Assembly (NCBI GenBank): GCA_027030405.1
Contig: JALVEZ010000073.1
Location: 1-38,464, forward strand
Length of the DNA: 38,464 bases
Origin: Hydrogenothermaceae bacterium
GTDB taxonomy: Bacteria > Aquificota > Aquificia > Aquificales > Hydrogenothermaceae
Direction of reading: 5' to 3'
This document shows, piece by piece, positions 1-7,582 of this stretch. The notes under the pieces were generated by a model, which ran no database searches, was not told the origin of the DNA, and saw nothing but the letters and a program-made list of their open reading frames with translations. Position numbers and translations under genes: made by a program. Each line of letters opens with the position of its first letter. The stretch's first letter is position 1.

Positions 1-2
1 TC

Positions 3-119
3 ACACTTGTTCAGAACTTAAAAGGTGGAATGGAAGCCTGGTTAGAAGAACATGATGAGATTGTTGAGGAAGATGAATATGAACCACCTAAAGCTGGTGG
101 TGGTGGTGGTTGCTTATAA
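3..119 (+). CDS. Rhodanese-like protein, C-terminal end (5' end outside window)
   Basis: Only the last 38 codons are present, open to the left edge and ending in TAA. The stretch VQNLKGGMEAWLEEH matches the closing helix of rhodanese domains, where NLxGGxxAW is conserved, so this is probably a sulfurtransferase or sulfur-binding domain protein. An acidic linker follows, then a tail PPKAG-GGGG-CL in which five glycines are encoded by a perfect (GGT)5 run at 96-110. The cysteine is the penultimate residue, as in the DsrC/TusE arm. The last gene of the same operon ends almost identically. The catalytic loop is outside the window, so activity cannot be judged. It lies 54 bases before the molybdoenzyme gene on the same strand. 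Confidence 0.7.
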   Translation, partial: TLVQNLKGGMEAWLEEHDEIVEEDEYEPPKAGGGGGCL

Positions 120-173
120 TAGCAATAATATTAATGAATACTAAAGGTTATTAAACACAAGGAGGTAAGATTT

Positions 174-3086
174 ATGGCCTTATCAAGAAGGGACTTTCTA
201 AAAGTTCTAAGTGCTACGGGAGCTGGAGTGACTTTAGGTGGTAACGCAGCTTTTGCAAAAGATAAAGCGTTGATGGTTGAAGATCCAAGACACTCTTACC
301 CAAACAGCTCTTATACAGAAAATATGTATAGAAAAGAGTTTGCTTACACTTACGGTAAGAAAGAAGAACACGGAACAGCTTACCACTGTGTAAACTGTCA
401 GGGTAACTGTGCATGGGATGTTTGGGTAGATAATGGAATAGTAACAAGGGAAAACCAGGTTGCTAACTATCCTCAAATAAATGCAAAAATCCCTGATTTT
501 AACCCAAGGGGTTGTAATAAAGGGGTTCAGCATTCTCAAATAATGTATGAAAAAGATAGAATTCTTTATCCTTTAAAAAGGGTAGGAAAAAGAGGCGAAG
601 GTAAGTGGAAAAGAATTACATGGGATGAAGCTGTAACAGAAATAGCAGAAAAAATTTATGAAACAATGCTCAATAAAGGGCCTGAAGGTTTATATATCCA
701 CGTTGGTGCAGGTATGCTTACAGAAGGTAGAGCAGCATCTGGTAAGAGATTAGGTGCTTTGCTTGGAGCTGTAAGACCTTATATTGCATCATACGTTGGT
801 GATATGTTCCAGGGTGTATCTGTTGTTTATGGTGAAGGTAACGTAGGTTGTACATGGGACTTCCAGTACGTAACAGATGTCCAAGTATATTGGGGAATGG
901 ATCCTAACAAAACAAGAATTCCTGATGCTCACTTTGTATGGGAAGGAAAGTATAACGGTTCAAAAGTTATAGTAATTTCACCAGAATTTAATGCTACTGC
1001 AATTCATGCAGATTTATGGATACCTGTAAGAGCTGGATATGATTCATTTTTAGCAATGTCTGTAATGAATGAGATCTTCCAGAAAAAACTTTACAAACCT
1101 CAATTTATAAAAATATTTACAGATTTACCTTTCTTAGTAAGATTAGACAATAAAAAACTTTTAAGACTTTCAGATATTGATGTGGAAAATCCTCCTCCAG
1201 AATTTGATGAGGAAATTTACAAAGTATTTGAAGAAAAAGCAGAAGGAGGAGAGTTTGAAGCAGATGCTTGTTTCTTCTCATGGAACACAAAAACAAATAA
1301 GTTAACTTTAATGCCTGGAACAGAAGGAAACCCGATTAAAACATTAAGACTTAAAGATGTTGGTTGGGATATTGATCCTGCCCTTGAAGGTAAATGGGAA
1401 GTTACATTAAAAGACGGAACTAAAGTTCCTGTAACTACTGTGTTTGAACTCGTAAAAGCAGAAGCTGCTAAGTTCCCAGCAGAAAAGACTCATAAGCTCA
1501 CAAATGTTCATCCTAAATTAGTAGAACAGTTGGCGATTGATTTAACTCAGCCAAAAGTTGTTAACTTAAACGTTGGATTTACACTAGGTAAATATTTTAA
1601 CGGATTGTTAGGACATAGAAACGTTGCTTCATTACCTGGTTTAAGTGGAAGACTTGGGCCATACGGTGGTTTAAACACTGAGAATGAAGTGGCAATCTCA
1701 GGTATGGGTGTTATCTCAAGTTTTGCTGGTAAATACAAACACAGATTTGCTTCTGGTTTTGTAAGTGAGTACGTTTTAGGAAACGTTTTTGAATCAGCTG
1801 AAAAACTTTACTCTGATGAAGATATCAAGAGAGGAACAGGTTGGTCTAAAGATAAATATATCCAAACAGTAAAAGATATACTTAAGAAAACAGCAAATGA
1901 CGAAGGAAACAAAAATGTTAAGAAGACTGATGGAAAACCATACTGGACAACAGTAGAAACATTCCTTTTATTTGCAGATGCAAGATTTAGAAGAAACAAA
2001 GGTGGAACATACAAAGAAGCATTCCTTAAAAAAGCTAAATTCTTAGCATACGTTGATTTTAGAATGAGTGATTTTGCAACTTATGCAGACATTGTATTAC
2101 CTGCAAAATCTCACTATGAAGTATGGGATATAAGAACAAATCCTGGATACCATAGATTTGCAAACTTAGCACAACCTCCTCAAAACTTAAAACCAGTTGG
2201 GGAAGCTAAAGATGAATGGTCAATCTGTACAATGATTGTTGAAAAGCTTGAAGAAATTGCTAAGAAAAAATACAAAGAAACTGGTGATGAAAGATACATT
2301 AAGATACCTGATGAAGAACACCTTGCAGAAGGTGGATACAGACCAATGGATAAATTGGTTGAACTTTATACTGAAGAAGGAAAACTTAGAACAGATTTTG
2401 ATGCAGTTAAAATGGCACTTGAAAACGTTGACCAGTTTAAACCAAATACAATAGAGTCAATGAGAAAAAGAGGTGGCTTCCTTGTATTAAATGAAAAAGC
2501 AGGAAAGTCTTCACCTTTATATCCAGACAAACCTTACAACTCTTTTGAAAACAACCTTTACTTATTCGAAAGATTTGAAACATTATCTGGAAGATTAACT
2601 TACTATGTTGACCATGACCTCTGGATTGAATTAGGTGCTAATGTTCCAACAGCAAGAGAGCCAATCAGACCTAAGAAATATCCATTTGTATTAATGACTC
2701 CTCACGCAAGATGGTCAATTCACTCTACTTATAAGACATCTAAAACTCTCCTCAGATTACAGAGAGGAAAACCTTACGTAATGATTAATCCTGAGATTGC
2801 TAAGAAAAAAGGTATCAAAGATGGAGATGAAATAAGAGTGTTCAACAATATCGGTGAATTTTATGCGATGGCTAAAGTTTATCCATCTGCACCTAAGGAT
2901 GCAGTTCTTATTGAACACGGATGGGAACCATTCTTCTTCAAGAATAAGAAAAACCATAATGATGTAGTTGGTGACTTGCTAAACCTTCTTGAGCTTTCAG
3001 ATGGTTGGGGACACTTGAAATTCGGTGGTAACTGGGATGGTAACCAACACGCTTATGAAACATCAGTAGATATTGAAAAGGCTTAA
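174..3086 (+). CDS. Type II DMSO-reductase-family molybdopterin oxidoreductase, catalytic subunit
   Basis: This is the catalytic subunit of a periplasmic Mo-bis-PGD enzyme, 970 residues. The N-terminus has a twin-arginine signal (SRRDFLK, residues 4-10, then a hydrophobic stretch and AFA cleavage site), so it should be exported folded. The FS0 cluster ligands are H71, C75, C79 and C114, spaced HX3CX3CX34C exactly as in NarG, which places it in the type II group with nitrate, selenate, chlorate, dimethyl sulfide and ethylbenzene enzymes. An Asp in VGDMFQG (about residue 208) is a plausible Mo ligand. The C-terminal cofactor-binding domain starts near residue 840 (LMTPHARWSIHST). A strong GGAGGT site precedes the ATG. 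Subunits beta and gamma follow directly. The substrate cannot be told from sequence; the rhodanese neighbour suggests a sulfur compound, but nitrate, selenate or another oxyanion remains possible. Confidence 0.88.
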   Translation: MALSRRDFLKVLSATGAGVTLGGNAAFAKDKALMVEDPRHSYPNSSYTENMYRKEFAYTYGKKEEHGTAYHCVNCQGNCAWDVWVDNGIVTRENQVANYPQINAKIPDFNPRGCNKGVQHSQIMYEKDRILYPLKRVGKRGEGKWKRITWDEAVTEIAEKIYETMLNKGPEGLYIHVGAGMLTEGRAASGKRLGALLGAVRPYIASYVGDMFQGVSVVYGEGNVGCTWDFQYVTDVQVYWGMDPNKTRIPDAHFVWEGKYNGSKVIVISPEFNATAIHADLWIPVRAGYDSFLAMSVMNEIFQKKLYKPQFIKIFTDLPFLVRLDNKKLLRLSDIDVENPPPEFDEEIYKVFEEKAEGGEFEADACFFSWNTKTNKLTLMPGTEGNPIKTLRLKDVGWDIDPALEGKWEVTLKDGTKVPVTTVFELVKAEAAKFPAEKTHKLTNVHPKLVEQLAIDLTQPKVVNLNVGFTLGKYFNGLLGHRNVASLPGLSGRLGPYGGLNTENEVAISGMGVISSFAGKYKHRFASGFVSEYVLGNVFESAEKLYSDEDIKRGTGWSKDKYIQTVKDILKKTANDEGNKNVKKTDGKPYWTTVETFLLFADARFRRNKGGTYKEAFLKKAKFLAYVDFRMSDFATYADIVLPAKSHYEVWDIRTNPGYHRFANLAQPPQNLKPVGEAKDEWSICTMIVEKLEEIAKKKYKETGDERYIKIPDEEHLAEGGYRPMDKLVELYTEEGKLRTDFDAVKMALENVDQFKPNTIESMRKRGGFLVLNEKAGKSSPLYPDKPYNSFENNLYLFERFETLSGRLTYYVDHDLWIELGANVPTAREPIRPKKYPFVLMTPHARWSIHSTYKTSKTLLRLQRGKPYVMINPEIAKKKGIKDGDEIRVFNNIGEFYAMAKVYPSAPKDAVLIEHGWEPFFFKNKKNHNDVVGDLLNLLELSDGWGHLKFGGNWDGNQHAYETSVDIEKA

Positions 3087-3107
3087 TTTAAAAAGGAGGT
3101 AAATTAA

Positions 3108-4208
3108 ATGTCAAAAAGACAACTTGCAATGGTAATGGATTTAAATAAATGTATAGGTTGCCAAACTTGTACAGTTGCATGTAAAACACAATGGACAAAT
3201 AGAAATGGTAGAGAATACATGTACTGGAACAACGTTGAAACTCAGCCAGGTGAAGGTTATCCAAGAGGATGGCAAGAAGCAGGTGGAGGTTTTGACGAAA
3301 ACGGTAACCTTCAGGATGGTATCATTCCTGATATGGTTCTTGATTACGGTGTGCCTTGGGATTATAACCACGATGAGCTTTTTGAAGCAGAAAATATTCA
3401 ACCAGATTCTGACCCTGTATGGGGACCAAACTGGGATGAAGACGTTGGTGAAGGTGATTGGCCTAACTCTTACTATTTCTATTTACCAAGAATTTGTAAC
3501 CACTGTTCAAACCCAGGATGTTTAGCTGCTTGTCCAAGAGAAGCTATATTCAAAAGAGAACAGGATGGAATTGTTTTAGTTGATTTAGATAGATGTCAGG
3601 GATACAGATACTGTATTGCAGGATGTCCTTACAAAAAGATCTATTTCAATCCAAAACTTTCAAAATCAGAAAAATGTATATTCTGTTTCCCAAGAATTGA
3701 AAAAGGTTTACCTCCAGCATGTGCTCATCAGTGTGTTGGAAGAATTAGATTTGTAGGATTCTTAGATGATAAAGAAGGACAGGTTTACAAACTTGTTCAC
3801 AAATATAAAGTTGCATTACCATTAAGACCAGATATGGGAACACAGCCAAACGTATATTATGTTCCTCCAGTTCTCCAACCACCTAAATTTGACGAGAACG
3901 GAAAACCTATCGAAGGTGAAGACAGAGTTCCAATAGAGTACTTGGAAAAACTTTTTGGTCCAGCTGTTCATGAAGCAATTGCTGTACTTAAATCTGAGAT
4001 GGCTAAAAGAGAAAGAGGAGAAGAATCTGAATTAATGGATATTCTTATTGCATATAACCATGCTGATATGTTCAGATTAGATAACGAATACTATCAAAAC
4101 ATTGCTGCTGAACAAGGATTAAAAGGCTCTGAATTCTTTAAAATTGTTGATTCAAGATATATACAAGGTGCAAATACTCAGAAAATAGAAATTAAATCTT
4201 ATTTCTAA
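3108..4208 (+). CDS. Iron-sulfur beta subunit of the type II molybdoenzyme
   Basis: A 366-residue NarH-like electron-transfer subunit carrying four clusters. Ligand groups are C15/C18/C21/C25, C130/C133/C138/C142, C163/C169/C173 and C190/C193/C205/C209. In the third group the fourth expected cysteine is Tyr166 (CQGYRYC); NarH has Trp there and binds [3Fe-4S], so one [3Fe-4S] and three [4Fe-4S] clusters are likely. The block GCPYKKIYFN followed by SEKCIFC is nearly the NarH signature. There is no signal peptide, as expected for a subunit co-exported with its Tat-bearing partner. It begins 21 bases after the catalytic gene with a strong AGGAGGT site, and passes electrons from the Mo site to the gamma subunit. 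Confidence 0.9.
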   Translation: MSKRQLAMVMDLNKCIGCQTCTVACKTQWTNRNGREYMYWNNVETQPGEGYPRGWQEAGGGFDENGNLQDGIIPDMVLDYGVPWDYNHDELFEAENIQPDSDPVWGPNWDEDVGEGDWPNSYYFYLPRICNHCSNPGCLAACPREAIFKREQDGIVLVDLDRCQGYRYCIAGCPYKKIYFNPKLSKSEKCIFCFPRIEKGLPPACAHQCVGRIRFVGFLDDKEGQVYKLVHKYKVALPLRPDMGTQPNVYYVPPVLQPPKFDENGKPIEGEDRVPIEYLEKLFGPAVHEAIAVLKSEMAKRERGEESELMDILIAYNHADMFRLDNEYYQNIAAEQGLKGSEFFKIVDSRYIQGANTQKIEIKSYF

Positions 4209-4213
4209 ATCGT

Positions 4214-4232
4214 GGAAGGGGGTAACCCTTCC
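4214..4232 (+). other. Intercistronic hairpin between beta and gamma genes
   Basis: A perfect 7-bp GC-rich stem, GGAAGGG/CCCTTCC with loop GGTAA, starts five bases after the beta stop codon. No T-run follows, so it is not a normal intrinsic terminator. It probably stabilises the upstream mRNA or tunes expression of the gamma gene, which starts 34 bases further on. Confidence 0.6.
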
Positions 4233-4266
4233 TTAACCTAAATTAGAAGTTAAGGAGGAACTAATA

Positions 4267-5460
4267 ATGAAAAAAGCTTTAAAAGCTGCCATATTCGGTA
4301 TTACAGCAGGGGTAACTGCTTTAGCTTTTAGTGCAAATGCAGGAATTAAAGATTTTTACAAATGGGAAGTTTTAAACGCAAAGTATGTAAATGATGAATT
4401 ACCAACAGATCCAAAAGCTGATTTATGGAAATCAGTTCCAGGAAAAAAAGTTTATCTTTACCCTCAAGTTTCAGTAAGACTAAATGATAAAAAAGCTAAC
4501 GAAATTATTCCAAGAAAACGTTTAACTGCAGCTTTAGTGAAAGTTGCTTACAACAGAGATAATATTGCTGTTTATATCACTTGGAAAGATAAAACTCCTT
4601 CTATCCAGCCTGCAGTTACTACAAATGCTTTTGCAGATGGTGTAAGTATAGAATTTCCAAACAAATTTGGAAAAGGAATAACACTTCCTTATATAGGGAT
4701 GGGAGATTCAAAACATCCTGTAACTGTTTATCTACAAAAAGAAGTTGCTGGTAGAGATTATCAGAAATCATTTATTTCTGAAGGATTTGGTTCATTAACA
4801 GAAATAAATGAACCTGATGTAGATGTTGTTATGGTCTATAACAAAGGAAAAAGAGAATGGACTGCAGTATTTAAAAGACCTTTAAAAACTGAAAACAGCA
4901 ATCTTAAAGCTGGTTTAGTTCCTATAGGTTTTGCAATCTGGGATGGAAGCCAATATGAAAGAGATGGAAATAAATCTTTATCAAGATGGAAATTTATCAG
5001 ATTAGGAAAATATGAATTAGATAAAGATTACCTTTCTTACGTATCTTGGGGTGATATGATTCATAAAGAAGGAGACCCTGAAAGAGGAAAACAGTTAATG
5101 GCTCAAAATGGATGTAACGGTTGTCACAGATATGATGATCAGCAGATGGCTCCTGAAGGAATGGCTCCTAACCTTTACAATATCGGTGGAATTGCACATG
5201 CACCATACTTAAGAGATTCTATTGTTGATCCAAACGATGTTGTCATCAAGAACTTAAACCAGAACAGACATTACAATAAAGCTGGTGCAAAAGATGTAAA
5301 CGGTGCATATCCTAATAATGATATGTTTACATGGTATATAGTAAATCCTGATGGAACTGTAAGCTCTAAAATGCCTCCGTTCAACTTCTTACCGGAAGAA
5401 GACATAAAAGATATTGTTGCTTATTTAAAAACTTTAAGAACATGGAAAAACTTCAAGTAA
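4267..5460 (+). CDS. Gamma subunit: ethylbenzene-dehydrogenase-type heme-b domain fused to cytochrome c
   Basis: A 397-residue secreted protein with a Sec signal peptide (about residues 1-25, cleaved near ANA). Residues 30-255 are a beta-rich domain resembling the heme-b gamma subunits of type II molybdoenzymes (EbdC, DdhC, SerC, ClrC). Residues 262-397 are a class I cytochrome c with one CXXCH at 283-287 (NGCNGCHRY) and a likely Met ligand in SSKMPPFN near 368. Known gamma subunits normally lack this second domain, so the fusion gives the enzyme a built-in heme-c outlet, plausibly to a periplasmic cytochrome or oxidase. No membrane anchor is visible beyond the signal. Start chosen at the ATG behind AAGGAGGA. 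Confidence 0.85.
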   Translation: MKKALKAAIFGITAGVTALAFSANAGIKDFYKWEVLNAKYVNDELPTDPKADLWKSVPGKKVYLYPQVSVRLNDKKANEIIPRKRLTAALVKVAYNRDNIAVYITWKDKTPSIQPAVTTNAFADGVSIEFPNKFGKGITLPYIGMGDSKHPVTVYLQKEVAGRDYQKSFISEGFGSLTEINEPDVDVVMVYNKGKREWTAVFKRPLKTENSNLKAGLVPIGFAIWDGSQYERDGNKSLSRWKFIRLGKYELDKDYLSYVSWGDMIHKEGDPERGKQLMAQNGCNGCHRYDDQQMAPEGMAPNLYNIGGIAHAPYLRDSIVDPNDVVIKNLNQNRHYNKAGAKDVNGAYPNNDMFTWYIVNPDGTVSSKMPPFNFLPEEDIKDIVAYLKTLRTWKNFK

Positions 5461-5477
5461 TTTAGGAGGAAATAACA

Positions 5478-5897
5478 ATGAAGATTTTATTAAAAAGATT
5501 ATTTCTTTTGCTTTTAGTATTAACTGTTGCAGTTAATACATCTGTATTGGCTGAAGAGGATGAAGAAGCAGAAGAAGTTGAACTTTACAGTGCAGTTATT
5601 ACAGCAAAATCCTGTGCAGAAAAAGCTTTAAAAACTGGAAATTATGACATCTTAACAAACTGTCCTCCTGTTGAAGCTGCTAAAACTGGATATGTGATAT
5701 TTGATCCTGTTGAGGGTGAGTATTACTATGTAAAATTAGGTGAAATTTATCAATATGAATTAGATGAAGGCTTTAACGGGAACATTGATATCTCAGGTGT
5801 AATTGTAGGAGAAAAAGATGGAGTTCCTGTTATCGAGCCTGAAGATTACTCAATTAGTCCAAAACCAAAAGCTGGATTCTTCAAAGGTTGTTTATAA
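5478..5897 (+). CDS. Small secreted protein with DsrC/TusE-like C-terminal cysteine tail
   Basis: I do not recognise the family. It is 139 residues with a clear Sec signal (residues 1-25, ending VLA), then an acidic run (EEDEEAEEVE) and a small globular part. It has cysteines in KSCAEK and TNCPPV, and a third as the penultimate residue of the tail PKPKAGFFKGCL. That tail matches the end of the upstream rhodanese-like protein (PKAGxxxGCL in both). It is the last gene of the molybdoenzyme operon, 17 bases after the gamma gene, and is followed by a terminator. It could be a periplasmic sulfur-carrier or redox partner of the enzyme; this is inference. An assembly role is the main alternative. Confidence 0.8.
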   Translation: MKILLKRLFLLLLVLTVAVNTSVLAEEDEEAEEVELYSAVITAKSCAEKALKTGNYDILTNCPPVEAAKTGYVIFDPVEGEYYYVKLGEIYQYELDEGFNGNIDISGVIVGEKDGVPVIEPEDYSISPKPKAGFFKGCL

Positions 5898-5907
5898 TCT
5901 AAATTAT

Positions 5908-5930
5908 GGGGGTTTTATCCCCCCTTTTTT
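5908..5930 (+). terminator. Intrinsic terminator of the molybdoenzyme operon
   Basis: GGGGG, loop TTTTAT, CCCCC(C), then TTTTTT and further T-rich sequence. It closes the + strand operon 10 bases after the last stop codon and reaches into the 3' end of the converging globin gene. Confidence 0.9.
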
Positions 5931-6819
5931 ATTTACTTTTCTTTGCAATCAGCCAGTAGGTAATCCCTAAAAATAAAACAATCAAACCATAAGCCAGTAA
6001 GTCGATATATTTTCCTGTAGAAAGAGCCGCAATAAGTATTTTTCTTATCATAGCTGCCAGAGCAACGCCGATAAACGCACCTAAAGCAAATCCACCACCT
6101 CTGAGATGTTTAAGCTCTTCAGTCATAAGTTCACTAACTGCCCATAGAATAAGAAGACTACCTAAAACCCTTATAATACCTTCTTCAAATTTTACTTCAC
6201 CAATAAGAAGATCGTAAATATCCGTGACAAAAAGTTCCAGCACGAAGAAAGCCACAATGATAAGAGCAATTACCAGTATTAAATCAAGTAAATCAGCAAC
6301 TTTTTTAGATATGTTAATTAATGTTTTTTCTATTTTTGATTTTGTAGAATGTTTTTCAATTTCTGCATCTATGTAAGATTCTGTAATTGTATCAAGGTTT
6401 ATATCAAGCAGTTTATTTATTGAATTTATCATTTCTTTTCTTTTTTTAGGATTATCTATTTCTTGATTTATCTTGTCTATAATGAATTCTCTAATGAAAG
6501 AAAAACTTATATTTACGTAATGATTTGGCCAGCCAATATTTACGTGCTCTTTACCTATTTCTTTTAGAAAATTGAAATAGTTCTTATCATACTTTCCTTC
6601 GAACAATAAACGGAACCATTTTTGAACTTCATTTTTATGTTTTAGAACTATCTCTTCAGAATATAAATAATCTTTTACATTGGGAAGATTAAATATAAAA
6701 TCATAAAATTCCTTTAAAAATTCTTTTTCGTACTTCTCCATAATAGATGCTAGTTCTTTGATGTTCTCAATGTCTTTTTGTGAAAACCCGTAATTTTTCA
6801 TCAACTGTTTTGGATTCAT
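5929..6819 (-). CDS. Protoglobin/globin-coupled-sensor domain fused to PsiE-like membrane domain
   Basis: The protein has 296 residues. Residues about 1-160 resemble the sensor globin of globin-coupled sensors and protoglobins: an all-helical domain with the segment IGKEHVNIGWPNHYV, where His92 sits at the proximal heme-ligand position and the following IGxPxxY pattern is typical. Residues about 170-296 hold four hydrophobic helices and a segment LRGGGFALGAFIGVALAAMIRK, matching the PsiE-type phosphate-starvation membrane family. The likely role is a membrane protein that senses O2, NO or another heme ligand. There is no kinase, methyl-acceptor or cyclase output. It stands alone, converging on the molybdoenzyme operon and diverging from tRNA-Phe. 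The heme assignment is by motif only. Confidence 0.75.
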   Translation of the reverse strand: MNPKQLMKNYGFSQKDIENIKELASIMEKYEKEFLKEFYDFIFNLPNVKDYLYSEEIVLKHKNEVQKWFRLLFEGKYDKNYFNFLKEIGKEHVNIGWPNHYVNISFSFIREFIIDKINQEIDNPKKRKEMINSINKLLDINLDTITESYIDAEIEKHSTKSKIEKTLINISKKVADLLDLILVIALIIVAFFVLELFVTDIYDLLIGEVKFEEGIIRVLGSLLILWAVSELMTEELKHLRGGGFALGAFIGVALAAMIRKILIAALSTGKYIDLLAYGLIVLFLGITYWLIAKKSK

Positions 6820-6902
6820 CTATTACTCCATAATAGTTATTTTTATATTCTATATATTAGTATAAAGTAAGTAGTATAGTTTGTTTTATGAGAAAAATCC
6901 TC

Positions 6903-6933
6903 TTGACAAATAGAGTAGAAGTATATAAACTAT
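6903..6933 (+). promoter_or_regulatory. Sigma70-type promoter of tRNA-Phe
   Basis: TTGACA at 6903-6908, with an AT-rich -10 region TATAAACTAT at 6924-6933 (TAAACT gives a 17-base spacer, TATAAA gives 15). It ends about 18 bases before the mature tRNA. Confidence 0.6.
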
Positions 6934-6950
6934 TTCCTCTGATATGAAAT

Positions 6951-7026
6951 GGCCAGGTAGCTCAGTCGGTAGAGCACGCGGCTGAAAACCGCGGTGTCGG
7001 CGGTTCGATTCCGCCCTTGGCCACCA
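6951..7026 (+). tRNA. tRNA-Phe (GAA)
   Basis: A 76-base cloverleaf with acceptor stem GGCCAGG/CTTGGCC (one G-T pair), D-arm containing AGCTCAGTCGGTAGAGC, anticodon stem CGCGG/CCGCG with loop CTGAAAA giving anticodon GAA, and T-loop GTTCGATTC. The terminal CCA is encoded. It ends two bases before the converging folK stop codon. Confidence 0.97.
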
Positions 7027-7027
7027 T

Positions 7028-7507
7028 TTATTTTAAACATCCAAAAATAGAAAAATTTTCCAACTCTTCGAATAATTCTTTAACACTTTTTTTTAACACA
7101 GGATGGATAAATTCAGGATCTAAGTCTAGTAAGGGCTGAAGAACAAAATCCCGTTCTTGAATCCTCGGATGGGGTATTTTAAGCTCTGGTCTGGTAATAA
7201 TTTGATCTCCATAGAATAGTATATCTATATCAACCTCTCTAGGCCCCCAATGAAATCGTTCTATTCTTCCCACTTCTTTTTCTATTTCTTTTATTCTCTT
7301 AAAAAGTGCTTCAGGAGTTAGCTCTGTATAGCCAGAGATGGCAATATTAATAAAGTCATCTTGCTCCGTATACCCAACGGCTCTTGTTAAATAGTAGTAG
7401 GATTTTTTTATATCTTTTACATAATTTGAAAGCATCTGTATTGCAGTGTCAATATTTCTTCTTTTATTCCCTACATTTGACCCTAACCCTAAAAATATTT
7501 TCTCCAT
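7028..7507 (-). CDS. folK: 2-amino-4-hydroxy-6-hydroxymethyldihydropteridine pyrophosphokinase
   Basis: HPPK transfers pyrophosphate from ATP to 6-hydroxymethyl-7,8-dihydropterin in folate synthesis; it is cytosolic. The family signatures are present: FLGLGSNVGN at the N-terminus, then RFHWGPREVDIDILFYG with the Mg-binding DxD, and IPHPRIQERDFVLQPL. I start at the ATG at 7507 (159 residues, MEKIFLGLGSN). The open frame continues ten codons upstream to a TTG at 7537, but the conserved first strand begins right at the inner Met. It diverges from purH across a 75-base gap, so the two may share a control region. Confidence 0.93.
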   Translation of the reverse strand: MEKIFLGLGSNVGNKRRNIDTAIQMLSNYVKDIKKSYYYLTRAVGYTEQDDFINIAISGYTELTPEALFKRIKEIEKEVGRIERFHWGPREVDIDILFYGDQIITRPELKIPHPRIQERDFVLQPLLDLDPEFIHPVLKKSVKELFEELENFSIFGCLK

Positions 7508-7582
7508 TTTTATACCTACTTTTATAATTGATTCCAATATTTTATAATTAATTCTTTCAAAAATAAAAAAAGAGGTAGATGG

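Noticed and set aside
214-539. Two overlapping minus-strand open frames opposite the molybdoenzyme gene
   Set aside because: Both lie inside the 970-codon gene, have no ribosome site and read as low-complexity hydrophobic shadow translation.
3175-3525. 116-codon + strand frame inside the iron-sulfur subunit gene
   Set aside because: It is a different frame of a gene with a full set of conserved cysteine motifs; no ribosome site and no recognisable protein.
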